DNA from: Candidatus Zixiibacteriota bacterium
GTDB lineage: Bacteria; Zixibacteria; MSB-5A5; GN15; JAAZOE01
DNA: 64,000 nt
Reading direction: 5' to 3'
Assembly (NCBI GenBank): GCA_023138975.1
Contig: JAGLON010000006.1
Span: 124,318-188,317, forward strand
The notes below the pieces were generated by a model, which saw nothing but the letters and a program-made list of their open reading frames with translations, was not told the origin of the DNA and ran no database searches. Positions within the stretch are counted from its first letter, which is position 1; every line of letters starts with the position of its first letter. The position numbers and the translations under genes are program-made. This document shows positions 26,803 through 35,016 of the stretch, piece after piece.

Positions 26803-27996
26803 TTAATCAGTAATAGTAGTGACAGCGTGTTCCACAAGCACCCAGATTTCTGTTTCATACGGCCCGAGGTTAGCGATATGCCGGGTCGATTTCACTATTC
26901 CTATCCCCGGAACTAACCAGCTGTCAAACCAGTAATAATAGTTAAACATACCACCGTAATTTGCGTATCGAAAACCGTTATTAAAACTACCGGCCGGGAC
27001 CGCTACGAGACCCTTTTCGGTAAGATCGGATACTGGCGCAAATGTAAAAATGCACCAGAAGCGACCCAAGGCCATGGGGAACGTGAAGCCGTATTCTTCT
27101 GCTGACGCATCGAGCGAAGAATAAAAAGAGACACGATGATCGGACGAGACCACATACTGAGTATCTACTCTGTCATTGTATTCATAAACCCATATTGAGG
27201 CATTGGTTTCCAACTCCGTCATAAAAATCGTTCCGGTTATGGATACCGTCACGTTGTCGATTGTACTCTCGGTAGTATCTTGTATCTCGTATGTCCAGAT
27301 ATGGCCGGGACTATTAGGGAATTCCTCGACAGTAAAAGTATTCAGATTATATGCCGCCAATTCCCACGTTTGGTTTATTGTTGTGTCGAGGTGAGCGCCG
27401 TCTGAATAAACGACGAGTAACTGATATTTGGCCAGGCCGACTTCGGGCACCAACCAGGTATAACTTTGTTTGTAACCGCCCTCAAAATCCTGATGCCAGT
27501 TTCTTTCAATCTGTATCGCCGATGAGAATTGTCCGGCCGGGGTTGTCAAGGAAGTTACATGAGTTGCATGACTGGTGTCGACGCTGCCATGGGTGGACAT
27601 CGGACCGCTCCATCCGGAGTTGTCGTCAAGCGGGAAGCGGATTAGCTGTTCAAAAAATGGTTCATCATCGATTGAATAAATTTGTAATGAATCGTTAGTA
27701 AGTATGACATGTTTATCAAAGAGAACACACGAGGAATGCCAGTAGTAATGCCAGGTCTGGGTAGTTATTTCCGGTGTCAGAATCGTTTGGCTGCTAATTA
27801 TTGAGGCTGAGATGGTATCTGTAGTTCCGGTCAGATGGTCCTGAACAGCATATTTCCAATACATTCCGATTTCATTAGGATAGGCTGAAGCGGGGAAACC
27901 GTTATCACCGCCAGAACCCGTAGGTGATTTACCGCAGCCGCCGAGCGTTAGAGTCAGTAATGCGATAAGACTAAGTATTATGATATTACGATACAT
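26803..27996 (-). CDS. Large lipoprotein of unknown function
   Basis: 397 aa with a lipoprotein signal (lipobox LGGC, Cys21) followed by a Gly/Ser-rich linker. The body is beta-rich with two similar halves: PNEIGMYWKYAVQDHLTGTTD near residue 40 and PNSPGHIWTYEIQDTTEST near 230, and paired WLVPEVGLAKYQ and WLVPGIGIVKST. This suggests an internal duplication of a domain of about 190 residues. Probably outer-membrane anchored. No enzyme motif is seen. Confidence 0.75.
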   Translation of the reverse strand: MYRNIIILSLIALLTLTLGGCGKSPTGSGGDNGFPASAYPNEIGMYWKYAVQDHLTGTTDTISASIISSQTILTPEITTQTWHYYWHSSCVLFDKHVILTNDSLQIYSIDDEPFFEQLIRFPLDDNSGWSGPMSTHGSVDTSHATHVTSLTTPAGQFSSAIQIERNWHQDFEGGYKQSYTWLVPEVGLAKYQLLVVYSDGAHLDTTINQTWELAAYNLNTFTVEEFPNSPGHIWTYEIQDTTESTIDNVTVSITGTIFMTELETNASIWVYEYNDRVDTQYVVSSDHRVSFYSSLDASAEEYGFTFPMALGRFWCIFTFAPVSDLTEKGLVAVPAGSFNNGFRYANYGGMFNYYYWFDSWLVPGIGIVKSTRHIANLGPYETEIWVLVEHAVTTITD

Positions 27997-28220
27997 GTTA
28001 TCTCCTCATCCGAAACACAGTAAGCCCACGACAAGTGTGCAAATTCGATGCCGGGGTTTTCGTCCTCGTGCGACGGTTGATTTGCAACGAGTTAGGTAAT
28101 TTGGATTTGTTTCCGAACGCAGACCAGTGTACCACACCGTACAACGTCTGTCTTAACTGTACCGTGAGGGGGGTATTACACTTTTACTTTTCACACGTGT
28201 ATTACGAATCGTTCAACATT

Positions 28221-28291
28221 CGTCATCCTCGCGAATGCGGGGATCCAGTCTTAGTTTACTTTTTCTGGATTCTCGCCTGCGCGGGAATGAC
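28221..28291. repeat. Palindromic repeat of the GTCATTCC...GGAATGAC class
   Basis: A 70-bp imperfect inverted repeat. GTCATCCTCGCGAATGCG and GATCCAG on the left answer CTGGATTCTCGCC and GCGCGGGAATGAC on the right. This is the widespread MITE/REP-like GTCATTCCCGCG...GGAATCCAG class found in many bacterial genomes. Confidence 0.75.
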
Positions 28292-28319
28292 AAACTGTTA
28301 AATGAGTGGGTACTCCTCT

Positions 28320-28402
28320 GTGTCATTCCTGCGAAAGCAGGAATCCATGCCAGAGTCAGATCAATCTACGCATGGACCTGCTTTCGTTAGAAAGTCTTCG
28401 AG
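28320..28402. repeat. Second, degenerate copy of the GTCATTCC repeat
   Basis: TGTCATTCCTGCGAAAGCAG and GAATCCATG begin the left arm. The right arm CATGGACCTGCTTTCGTTAG is imperfect. It lies 30 bp from the first copy; together they occupy most of the 538-bp gene-free stretch 27997-28534, the rest of which shows nothing else clear. Confidence 0.6.
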
Positions 28403-28534
28403 CCGGGCGAGAATAGATTATCTTATCCCTGCAAAGTGGGGGCAGGGGTGACAGTTTTCATGATTTTTTTGGTGTGCAATTTGTGGTTGGTGTACGTCCC
28501 CGTGAGCCAACAGTGAGTACGCTGATTACCTGTA

Positions 28535-29176
28535 CTAAAAAATAGTCAGCGTTCTATATTCATTGCGAATCAATATTAAATTAATATGCTTTACAATTTG
28601 TTTCTTGCCCTGAATAGGGAATGCAATCGAATCAAGGGGCCAAGTACTACTATCCTCGTAATATTCTTTAATATACCCCGGATAAAATTTTGCATCGAAT
28701 TCTAAGAATACCGTATCTACCTCTGGAGGTATGTATATAAAGACTGTACTATCAACCCCCAGGTTAATAAGAGTATCTAAAGTGGGTGTTGAAACCATGA
28801 GAAACCAATTCTTGAAATCTTCTTTATATGTTTTCGCATATAGGGACTCATAACAATGCCATACGTGTACATTTTCTTGAGATGCAAGTTTCATATATAC
28901 GGTGTCAATATCAATTCCCAATAAAGGGCCAGAATAATGGTTTGGTAGAATGGCGGTAAGGTCAAAATAGAATATGTTTGCTCTGTCGGCTATGCCTTTA
29001 TCGGATTTATACCGATACGCAAACATATCAGGTTTGAAATACCAGCCAAAGCATCCATCTAATCTATTCTCATAGTGACACAAAAACTCTCTCGTTTTTA
29101 TATAACTGCAAGAAGATAAGCCTATTGAGAATAGTGACAGTAACAACAGTATAATGAATTTCTTCGATAGCTCCAT
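28535..29176 (-). CDS. Lipoprotein, paralogue of its upstream neighbour
   Basis: 213 aa with lipobox GLSSC. ATG at 29176 is chosen because GGGG lies 7 bp upstream; a TTG at 29182 is in frame. The mature part shares an ordered set of motifs with the gene at 29229: LDGCFGWYFKPDMFAYRYKSD, NYSGP-like HYSGPLLGIDIDTVYM, and YIPPEVDTVFLEFDAKFYPG before YIKEYYED. No known domain is recognised. It is probably surface or periplasm anchored and AT-rich. Confidence 0.7.
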   Translation of the reverse strand: MELSKKFIILLLLSLFSIGLSSCSYIKTREFLCHYENRLDGCFGWYFKPDMFAYRYKSDKGIADRANIFYFDLTAILPNHYSGPLLGIDIDTVYMKLASQENVHVWHCYESLYAKTYKEDFKNWFLMVSTPTLDTLINLGVDSTVFIYIPPEVDTVFLEFDAKFYPGYIKEYYEDSSTWPLDSIAFPIQGKKQIVKHINLILIRNEYRTLTIF

Positions 29177-29228
29177 TTTCAACCCCTATGGCCATATTCT
29201 TTACTCAACACATTATAGTTGTGATGTG

Positions 29229-29837
29229 TTATGTCTTAAACTCTCGTTTTAATAATACTATTTTGATTGTCTGATGAATAATTTCTCCTTGATCAATAGC
29301 ATACGATATTGTATCACTGGCTTTGCCGACACTTTCAAAATATGGATCGACAAAATACTTTTCAATACGCCCGGGATATAATCTAGCGATGACATCCAGA
29401 TACAGCGTATCAACCGCTGGAGGTATATAGGCACCGTCCCGCCCGACACTGTTAAAAAACCGAAAATAATTCCTCATTTTAGCTTTTGGGTGTATATTAT
29501 AATGCGAGTATTTTTTATACCAACGATACTTCTCTTCCATTTGCGTTGAGTACATGATTATTGAATCGATTTCCAACCCATACACCGGCCCCTTGTAGTT
29601 TTTGCTAAGATCTGCAATTACTTGAAAATTATTGAAAATATTCTCTCGTTCCGGAGGCAATTCATCTGAGATTGATCTGTAAGCATAGAAATCAAGAGCA
29701 AAACTCCAGCCATAAAGTTTATCCATCTGAGGATGTGATTCAGATATAGTAAATTCTCTTGTCAAATAATTCGTGCATGAAATAAGTCCGACCAAAGTTA
29801 GAATAATTAATAACCAAGAGCCTGTCTTAGTCCGCAT
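29229..29837 (-). CDS. Lipoprotein, paralogue of its downstream neighbour
   Basis: 202 aa with lipobox GLISC. ATG at 29837 follows GGAGCG. Shared motifs with the next gene are MDKLYGWSFALDFYAYRSIS, NYKGPVYGLEIDSIIM, and YIPPAVDTLYLDVIARLYPG before RIEKYFVD. The two genes are 53 bp apart on the same strand and evidently arose by tandem duplication followed by strong divergence. Function unknown. Confidence 0.7.
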   Translation of the reverse strand: MRTKTGSWLLIILTLVGLISCTNYLTREFTISESHPQMDKLYGWSFALDFYAYRSISDELPPERENIFNNFQVIADLSKNYKGPVYGLEIDSIIMYSTQMEEKYRWYKKYSHYNIHPKAKMRNYFRFFNSVGRDGAYIPPAVDTLYLDVIARLYPGRIEKYFVDPYFESVGKASDTISYAIDQGEIIHQTIKIVLLKREFKT

Positions 29838-30480
29838 TTAACGCTCCAACAATTAATATCGCCAATAATTAAGAGTATTTATAAGACATTTTCCACAAAA
29901 TCAATGTTAATTCTGAAACGCACTTCTTACTTAGAAGTACAAATTACATGAAAGAACTCTATAATGCGATTAAATAATCAAAACAATTCTCAAATTCTTA
30001 GTCTAAACAAATTGGCTCATCTCCACGAATACTTACAACACCCGAAGGGGGCGAAAAGTGTGTGCACCCCAAAAAACGAGCAAACAAAGCCAATTCTCCA
30101 TAACACCTTGTGGTATATGAAATAATGAGACTTTTTAAAGAATAGTGCGGAAAAAGCAAGTTTTTTATATGTAAAACAAAGCCATTTGGGATGACAAACG
30201 TGAAGTACTTGTCGTCCCGCATTAAAACGCGGGATTAAGATAATCTAACTCGCTTTGGCTCGTAAGATTTTCTAAACAGACGGGTGAACCCATTTTGGGA
30301 GTAGTAGAGAAAGATATAAGTTGCTGTACACATGGGCATGAGATTCCTACGTCGCTCGGCCCCGCCATGCGGGACTATAGCCTGTTGGACCTCGTTCCTC
30401 TGAATGACACCGAGATATGGTGGTTTTAATAAACGAGGACACTCGCCAACTACTAACTTGACCTACTTAAAATGGCCGTC

Positions 30481-30512
30481 CAACAAAAAACCCTGCACAG
30501 TGATGCAGGGCT
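30481..30512. terminator. Hairpin with flanking A run
   Basis: CCCTGCA / TGCAGGG stem (7 bp, loop CAGTGA) with six A on the left, so it reads as a terminator on the minus strand. It lies downstream of the primary greA terminator and may be a back-up. Confidence 0.6.
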
Positions 30513-30587
30513 TATAAGAGTAATTATAACCCGGCAGATGTGGACATTTGCCGGGCACAAAGCGCGGTGCTCCTGACCTACAGGTAT

Positions 30588-30618
30588 CAAAAAACCCCGC
30601 ATATGATGCGGGGTTTTT
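30588..30618 (-). terminator. Terminator of greA (bidirectional form)
   Basis: CCCCGCAT / ATGCGGGG stem (8 bp, tight loop) with AAAAAA on the left and TTTTT on the right, 25 bp past the greA stop. Confidence 0.88.
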
Positions 30619-30643
30619 AAGAGTCTATTTATTACTAAAAGAA

Positions 30644-31120
30644 CTACTCGATTTTGGTGATTTTGTATTTAAGGGTTCCGGCCGGAACCTTAATCTTGAC
30701 CTTATCGCCGACTTCTTTACCGCGCAGTCCCAGGCCTATCGGAGATTCGATCGAGATGCAGTTGTTCTCAAGGTCGGTTTCCTCAGGCGAAACCAGCGTA
30801 TAAGTTTCTTCTTCATCGTCGTCCAAGTCAACAATCGTAACCTTGGCGAACAGGTAAGCTTTACCCTTGGCGACCTCATCCCGCTTGATGACCTTGATGC
30901 GTGAGAGTTTGAATTCCAGGTCGGCTATCTTACGTTCGATATGGGTCTGGGTTTCCTTGGCGGCGTGATATTCAGCGTTTTCGGATAAGTCACCCATTTC
31001 CATAGCGCGTTTGATTTCGGCAACGATCTCGGGGCGTTTGGTATATTTGAACAGGTGTAGTTCGGCCTTCATTTTTTCGAGTCCTTCTTCGGACACATAG
31101 ACTTCGTTTGAGTTTCCCAT
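30644..31120 (-). CDS. greA: Transcription elongation factor GreA
   Basis: 158 aa, standard length. The N-terminal coiled coil has the catalytic tip MGDLSENAEYHAAKE (acidic Asp and Glu that enter the RNA polymerase channel). The C-terminal FKBP-like domain carries SPIGLGLRGKEVGDKVKIKV. It rescues backtracked polymerase by stimulating transcript cleavage. Monocistronic with its own terminator. Confidence 0.96.
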   Translation of the reverse strand: MGNSNEVYVSEEGLEKMKAELHLFKYTKRPEIVAEIKRAMEMGDLSENAEYHAAKETQTHIERKIADLEFKLSRIKVIKRDEVAKGKAYLFAKVTIVDLDDDEEETYTLVSPEETDLENNCISIESPIGLGLRGKEVGDKVKIKVPAGTLKYKITKIE

Positions 31121-31241
31121 ATTACCTCATAAAAATTTTCTATTTCACAGACCAATAATAAAAATATCGGCCGGTTATGTCAATAGTCTTAATACTTCAG
31201 ATGTCGAAATTAGTACGAAATGGCAGAGCCTCTGTTTAATG

Positions 31242-32114
31242 TTAAAAGCAATATAACAGCAGAATTGAGGAACTCAGCCAGAGAAAAACGGTAATCATTA
31301 TCGGCAGGTCAGTCAGCAGGATCCGTGTTGGTGAACCGCCTTTATTTTTCTGGTGAATGAGATAGTAGTAGCGAAATATCCCGTAAATCACAAACGGAAC
31401 TGTGATGTAGAGATAGTCGGTACCGAGGCGTTCTTTGACATCGGGGGAAATTACATAAATTAAATAGCAGACTAATACTGCCGGAGTGACGACGCTAATG
31501 AGCTGATCCAAAAAGTAGGTCGAGTATTTCTCCAAAATTTTACGATGTTCTTTGCCGCCGTTTTCAAGCACGACCATTTCATGGCGACGTTTTCCGAGGG
31601 CGAGGAACATGGCCAGCAAAAACGATGTGATTAACAGCCATCCTGAAAAATCAACATCAATAACCAGAGCTCCTCCAAGAGCACGAAGAACAAACCCCGC
31701 GGCAATACTCATGACGTCAATGAGAACAACGTGCTTAAGTACAAACGAGTAGAGGATATTGAGAATTACGTAAGAGATGGCCGTTATAAAAAATCCCCAA
31801 TGAGTAAAGTACGCCCATGTTAATGATCCGGCTCCGAGTATTATCGCGATGATTATTGCTGGCATAACCGTAATCCGTCCCGAAGCTATCGGCCTATTGG
31901 ATTTAGCGGGATGTTTCCGGTCGGCTTCGGCATCGGCGATATCATTAATAATATAAATCGTCGATGAGAGCAGGCAGAAAATCGCGGTCGCAATCAGGGC
32001 GTTGAGATCTTTGCCCATGTGTATTGCACTGCCGGAGAAAATCAGTCCGGCTAAGACGATACCGTTTTTGACCCATTGATGAGGGCGCAATAGTTGAATT
32101 ATATCTCTGATCAT
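31242..32114 (-). CDS. UbiA-family prenyltransferase, decaprenyl-phosphate phosphoribosyltransferase-like
   Basis: About 290 aa with around eight membrane helices. It opens IIQLLRPHQWVKNGIVLAGL and has the first Asp-rich motif NDIADAEADRKHPAKSNRP, the hallmark of the Rv3806c-type DPPR synthase branch (transfers phosphoribose to polyprenyl phosphate). A second, weaker Asp motif follows. ATG at 32114 matches family length; the frame is open to 32198 but the added residues look non-native. Neither start has a clear ribosome site. Confidence 0.83.
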   Translation of the reverse strand: MIRDIIQLLRPHQWVKNGIVLAGLIFSGSAIHMGKDLNALIATAIFCLLSSTIYIINDIADAEADRKHPAKSNRPIASGRITVMPAIIIAIILGAGSLTWAYFTHWGFFITAISYVILNILYSFVLKHVVLIDVMSIAAGFVLRALGGALVIDVDFSGWLLITSFLLAMFLALGKRRHEMVVLENGGKEHRKILEKYSTYFLDQLISVVTPAVLVCYLIYVISPDVKERLGTDYLYITVPFVIYGIFRYYYLIHQKNKGGSPTRILLTDLPIMITVFLWLSSSILLLYCF

Positions 32115-32329
32115 AGACAGTTCTAAAATACTGCTATTTAGTTGAAGAGCAACAAGTAAAAGAGAATTATTGGAGATTATGTCAAAGTAGTAGAGCAATA
32201 ATCGTTCAGGTTTTATGCAGAATCAGTTTGTTTTTGATCAAAATTACAATACGGTTTCAGGTATTTCATCTACCGGCCGAAAACTCTGAGAAAGCGATAG
32301 ATGGTTAAGTCCTTTTCAAAGGAGATGTT

Positions 32330-32782
32330 ATGTCAAATATGCCCCCGCCCACAATGCCTCCGCCAGTAATGGCGCCGCCGCAATTAGAACGGATGAGCAG
32401 CCCAGATGCCCCTCGTGGAACCCGGCTTGCGGCCGCATTGATAGATTCGGCATGTGGAATTGTAGTATACTTATTTACGATTTTCCTGTTTAATGAACCA
32501 ATGTTGATGATTTTAGGGTTAGCCGCGTTGGCTGCATATCAAGTATATCTTCTTTCTACTAACGGGCAGACTATCGGAAAGCAAGTTATGAATATCCGGA
32601 TTGTCAAAATTGACACTGAGGAAAACGGCGGCTTTGTAACGAATGTCCTCGTTCGAGGTATCCTCAATGGAATTATAGGTTTTATACCTTTTTATGGTTT
32701 GGCAGATATACTGTTTATTTATCGCGAAGACCAGCGCTGTATTCATGATCACATTGCCGGAACCAAGGTTGTGATGGAGTAA
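32330..32782 (+). CDS. RDD-family membrane protein
   Basis: 150 aa. A Pro/Met-rich N-terminus (MPPPTMPPPVMAPPQ) precedes the RDD domain: RGTRLAAALIDSACG, two central helices, NGQTIGKQVMNIRIV and the final REDQRCIHDHIAGTKVV. AAGGAG precedes the ATG. RDD proteins have been linked to transport (sodium/proton exchange in one case), but most are uncharacterised. Confidence 0.87.
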   Translation: MSNMPPPTMPPPVMAPPQLERMSSPDAPRGTRLAAALIDSACGIVVYLFTIFLFNEPMLMILGLAALAAYQVYLLSTNGQTIGKQVMNIRIVKIDTEENGGFVTNVLVRGILNGIIGFIPFYGLADILFIYREDQRCIHDHIAGTKVVME

Positions 32783-32900
32783 GAATATCCCAACTGCAGA
32801 GAATCAATAAAAAAAACTTGACATTGATTGAAACATTATTAGATTGTTACCGTTAACTGAAAAAATAACTAAGCAATTGTACTGTAACCGGAGAGGCTTG

Positions 32901-32948
32901 ATGAGCAAGTTTATCCACAATTTAACCATCTCGGGTATCTTAGGCTAG
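32901..32948 (+). CDS. Micro-ORF 1, 15 aa
   Basis: ATG AGC...TAG encoding MSKFIHNLTISGILG. GGAGAGG lies 5 bp upstream of the ATG, a good ribosome site. Its end overlaps a GGGT/ACCC hairpin. It may be a leader peptide. Too short for homology judgement; a perfect DnaA-box 9-mer inside (32911-32919) is probably chance. Confidence 0.35.
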   Translation: MSKFIHNLTISGILG

Positions 32949-32974
32949 GACCCGAAAGGAGTACCACGAAGAAT

Positions 32975-33055
32975 ATGACTAATATGATTACATATTTGAG
33001 CGGTGTATCATGCTCCAATGGGGTGGTCCAGCGGTTACGGAGGTTGCTGTCGTAA
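32975..33055 (+). CDS. Micro-ORF 2, 26 aa
   Basis: ATG at 32975 to TAA at 33053-33055, encoding MTNMITYLSGVSCSNGVVQR then LRRLLS. AAAGGAG lies 13 bp upstream, a long but usable spacing. It has a single Cys and a basic C-terminus and ends 35 bp before the terminator stem. A small exported or regulatory peptide is possible; no evidence beyond position. Confidence 0.3.
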   Translation: MTNMITYLSGVSCSNGVVQRLRRLLS

Positions 33056-33090
33056 TATATAGTTAAGCTATAAAATACAAGCAAATTTCG

Positions 33091-33129
33091 ACCCGCCGGA
33101 TCAATCACAATAGTCCGGCGGGTTTTTTA
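33091..33129 (+). terminator. Strong terminator upstream of the ABC exporter
   Basis: ACCCGCCGGA (33091-33100) pairs with TCCGGCGGGT (33114-33123), a 10-bp perfect stem followed by TTTTTT, 88 bp before the exporter gene start. Confidence 0.9.
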
Positions 33130-33216
33130 TTATCTTTCAAAGACTTAGAAAACTCCAGCCGGTTTGATTCAAAGAATATATCCGCCGGGTAGCGGCGGCA
33201 AAACGGAGTTTTAGCA

Positions 33217-35016
33217 ATGCAGTCAGCATATTTCGAAGATGAAAAACAAGAAGATATAAGTTCAAAGAAGGCTTTTGGTCGACTTCTCCCTCTACTGAAA
33301 CCGCATGTCAGATGGCTGGTTATCTGTTTCCTGCTGTTGGCGTCATCTAAAGTTATATATCTGATAGGGCCGGAATTAATACGCCGGGCAATCGATATAA
33401 ACATCGCTGGAAACGATTACAACGGTCTTTTAATTACCGTCGGCCTGTATGTTTTGACCCAGGGCGTTTTTCTACTGCTTAACTTTATCTTTAGGATCAG
33501 GATGGAAATGATCGGTCAGAGTGTGATGACAAAACTGCGAAAATCTCTTTTTGATCATATTCTGGAAATGGCAGTTTCGTTCTTTGACCGCAATCCGATC
33601 GGGCGGTTGATGTCTCGGGTTGAATCCGACACCGAAGCGTTGCGGATGATGTTTACCAATACTGTTGTAGCCATGATTGGGTCACTGATACTAATCATCG
33701 GGATGTTTATCTGGATGTTCATTGTGGCGCCTCAGCTGGCGTTTATTGTAGCAGTATTTATTCCGATAATTGCGGTCCTGCTATATCTATACCATCGGGC
33801 GACGACGCCCAAATGGCTGATAATCCGAAAACGGATGGCTGATATCACCGCCACTTTGACAGAATATCTGCAGGGGATGCAGATTATCCAGATATTCAAC
33901 CAACTTAAGATGGCTCGGAGAAAACTGTTCGAGGCAAATCTGAGGAAATATAAGCCTGAGGTAAAGGCCGAGTTGTGCGTTGTGGTTATGTTCAACTCCA
34001 TCTTTTTCATGGAGAGCGTCATCATTGCGTTGGTGGTTTATGTCGGAGCGAAATGGGTCGGCGCCGGTGAAATATCAATCGGTACGATGGTAATGTTCAT
34101 TTCATATATCCGCATGTTCATGGAGCCAGTGCATATGGCGGCTGAGGAAATAGCGGCGGTGCAAAAGGCGGTTGCCGGAGCCAAACGGATATTTGGTTTG
34201 ATGGATACGCACGAAATCGTTCCGGAATCGGTTCGTCCGGTTTCCTGGAGTAGATTAGAAAAGAGTATTGTTTTTGAGGATGTTTGGTTTTCGTATAAGG
34301 GCGACGAGAATTACGCTCTTAAGGCGGCTTCGTTCGAAATCAAACGTGGCCAGAGTTTTGCCCTGGCCGGTGTAACCGGCGGAGGCAAATCGACGGTAAT
34401 CAATTTACTTCTGCGTTTCTATGATCCGCAAAAGGGAAAGATAACCGTAGATGGAATCGATATCCGCAATATCCCAAAAGGGCAGCTCCGGGCGAAATTC
34501 GGACTGGTTCTGCAGGATATTATCCTCTTTCCGGGCAATGTTGCCGCCAATGTATCGCTGTCGTCTAATGGGTCTGACCGGAGTCAGATTGTCAACGCCT
34601 GCCGGATGGTTGAAGCGGATGCGTTTATTGACCGGATGCCGGATAAGTATGAGACCGAGCTTTCGGAGCGAGGCGGGAATTTGAGCCGAGGTGAACGTCA
34701 GCTACTGTCATTTGCACGGGCTCTCGTAGCTGATCCGCAGATACTGATTCTGGATGAGGCGACAAGTTCGGTGGATCCTGAAACGGAGCGGATGATTCAG
34801 GAGGGAATGGCGACGCTGATGAAGGGACGTACGTCGATTGTCATCGCGCATCGACTGCAGACGATCCTGAATGTTGACAAGATACTGGTTGTCCGGGAAG
34901 GCGAGATTATTGAACGGGGCAGCCATGATGAACTGATGAAGCAGAACGGATATTATTCCAAACTGTTTAAGCTTCAGTTCAAACAGATGAATGGAAATGG
35001 AGTGCGTAAAGCATGA
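33217..35016 (+). CDS. ABC exporter half-transporter with canonical Walker B
   Basis: 599 aa: a six-helix membrane domain (about 25-320), then an ATPase domain. Walker A GVTGGGKST, Q-loop VLQDIILFPG, signature LSRGERQLLSFARAL, Walker B ILILDEATSSVD with the catalytic Glu, and H-loop IAHRLQT. The signature departs from LSGGQ (LSRGE). It overlaps the next gene by 4 bp (ATGA). Paired with the neighbour it should form a heterodimeric multidrug or lipid exporter of the TM287/288 or BmrCD type; its Walker site with the partner's ISGGQ makes the active site. Confidence 0.94.
   Translation: MQSAYFEDEKQEDISSKKAFGRLLPLLKPHVRWLVICFLLLASSKVIYLIGPELIRRAIDINIAGNDYNGLLITVGLYVLTQGVFLLLNFIFRIRMEMIGQSVMTKLRKSLFDHILEMAVSFFDRNPIGRLMSRVESDTEALRMMFTNTVVAMIGSLILIIGMFIWMFIVAPQLAFIVAVFIPIIAVLLYLYHRATTPKWLIIRKRMADITATLTEYLQGMQIIQIFNQLKMARRKLFEANLRKYKPEVKAELCVVVMFNSIFFMESVIIALVVYVGAKWVGAGEISIGTMVMFISYIRMFMEPVHMAAEEIAAVQKAVAGAKRIFGLMDTHEIVPESVRPVSWSRLEKSIVFEDVWFSYKGDENYALKAASFEIKRGQSFALAGVTGGGKSTVINLLLRFYDPQKGKITVDGIDIRNIPKGQLRAKFGLVLQDIILFPGNVAANVSLSSNGSDRSQIVNACRMVEADAFIDRMPDKYETELSERGGNLSRGERQLLSFARALVADPQILILDEATSSVDPETERMIQEGMATLMKGRTSIVIAHRLQTILNVDKILVVREGEIIERGSHDELMKQNGYYSKLFKLQFKQMNGNGVRKA

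Larger units (their letters stand above)
29838..30643. other. Gene-free, repeat-bearing region
   Basis: 806 bp. It contains a minus-strand copy of GGCTATAGTCCCGC with hairpin GCGGG (30364-30384), next to CTACGTCGCTCG and CTCGTTCCTCTGAATGACA (a second widespread repeat type), and two terminator hairpins at its right end. Frames in it (for example at 29998-30222) look spurious. Confidence 0.5.
32783..33090 (+). ncRNA. Candidate leader or small-RNA transcript before the ABC exporter
   Basis: A gene-free stretch with a consensus -35 TTGACA (32818-32823; -10 TAGATT 16 bp on, weak) and a strong terminator at its end (33091-33128). A GGGT...ACCC hairpin (32934-32953) follows the first micro-ORF. 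It contains two micro-ORFs with ribosome sites (see next entries). It could be an attenuator-type leader for the exporter, a stand-alone sRNA, or two small peptides. Confidence 0.4.

Noticed and set aside
28035..28301. Open frame of 88 codons right of the lipoprotein gene
   Set aside because: Its second half translates a known palindromic repeat; no ribosome site and no protein-like composition.
29998..30222. Open frame of 74 codons in the gene-free region
   Set aside because: Low-complexity translation of repeat-bearing DNA with no start signal.
30548..30904. Rightward frame opposite greA
   Set aside because: Antisense shadow of a certain gene, crossing its terminator.
32911..32919. Perfect DnaA box TTATCCACA far from the origin
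   Set aside because: A single 9-mer is expected about once per 130 kb counting both strands, and it lies inside a micro-ORF; chance is sufficient.
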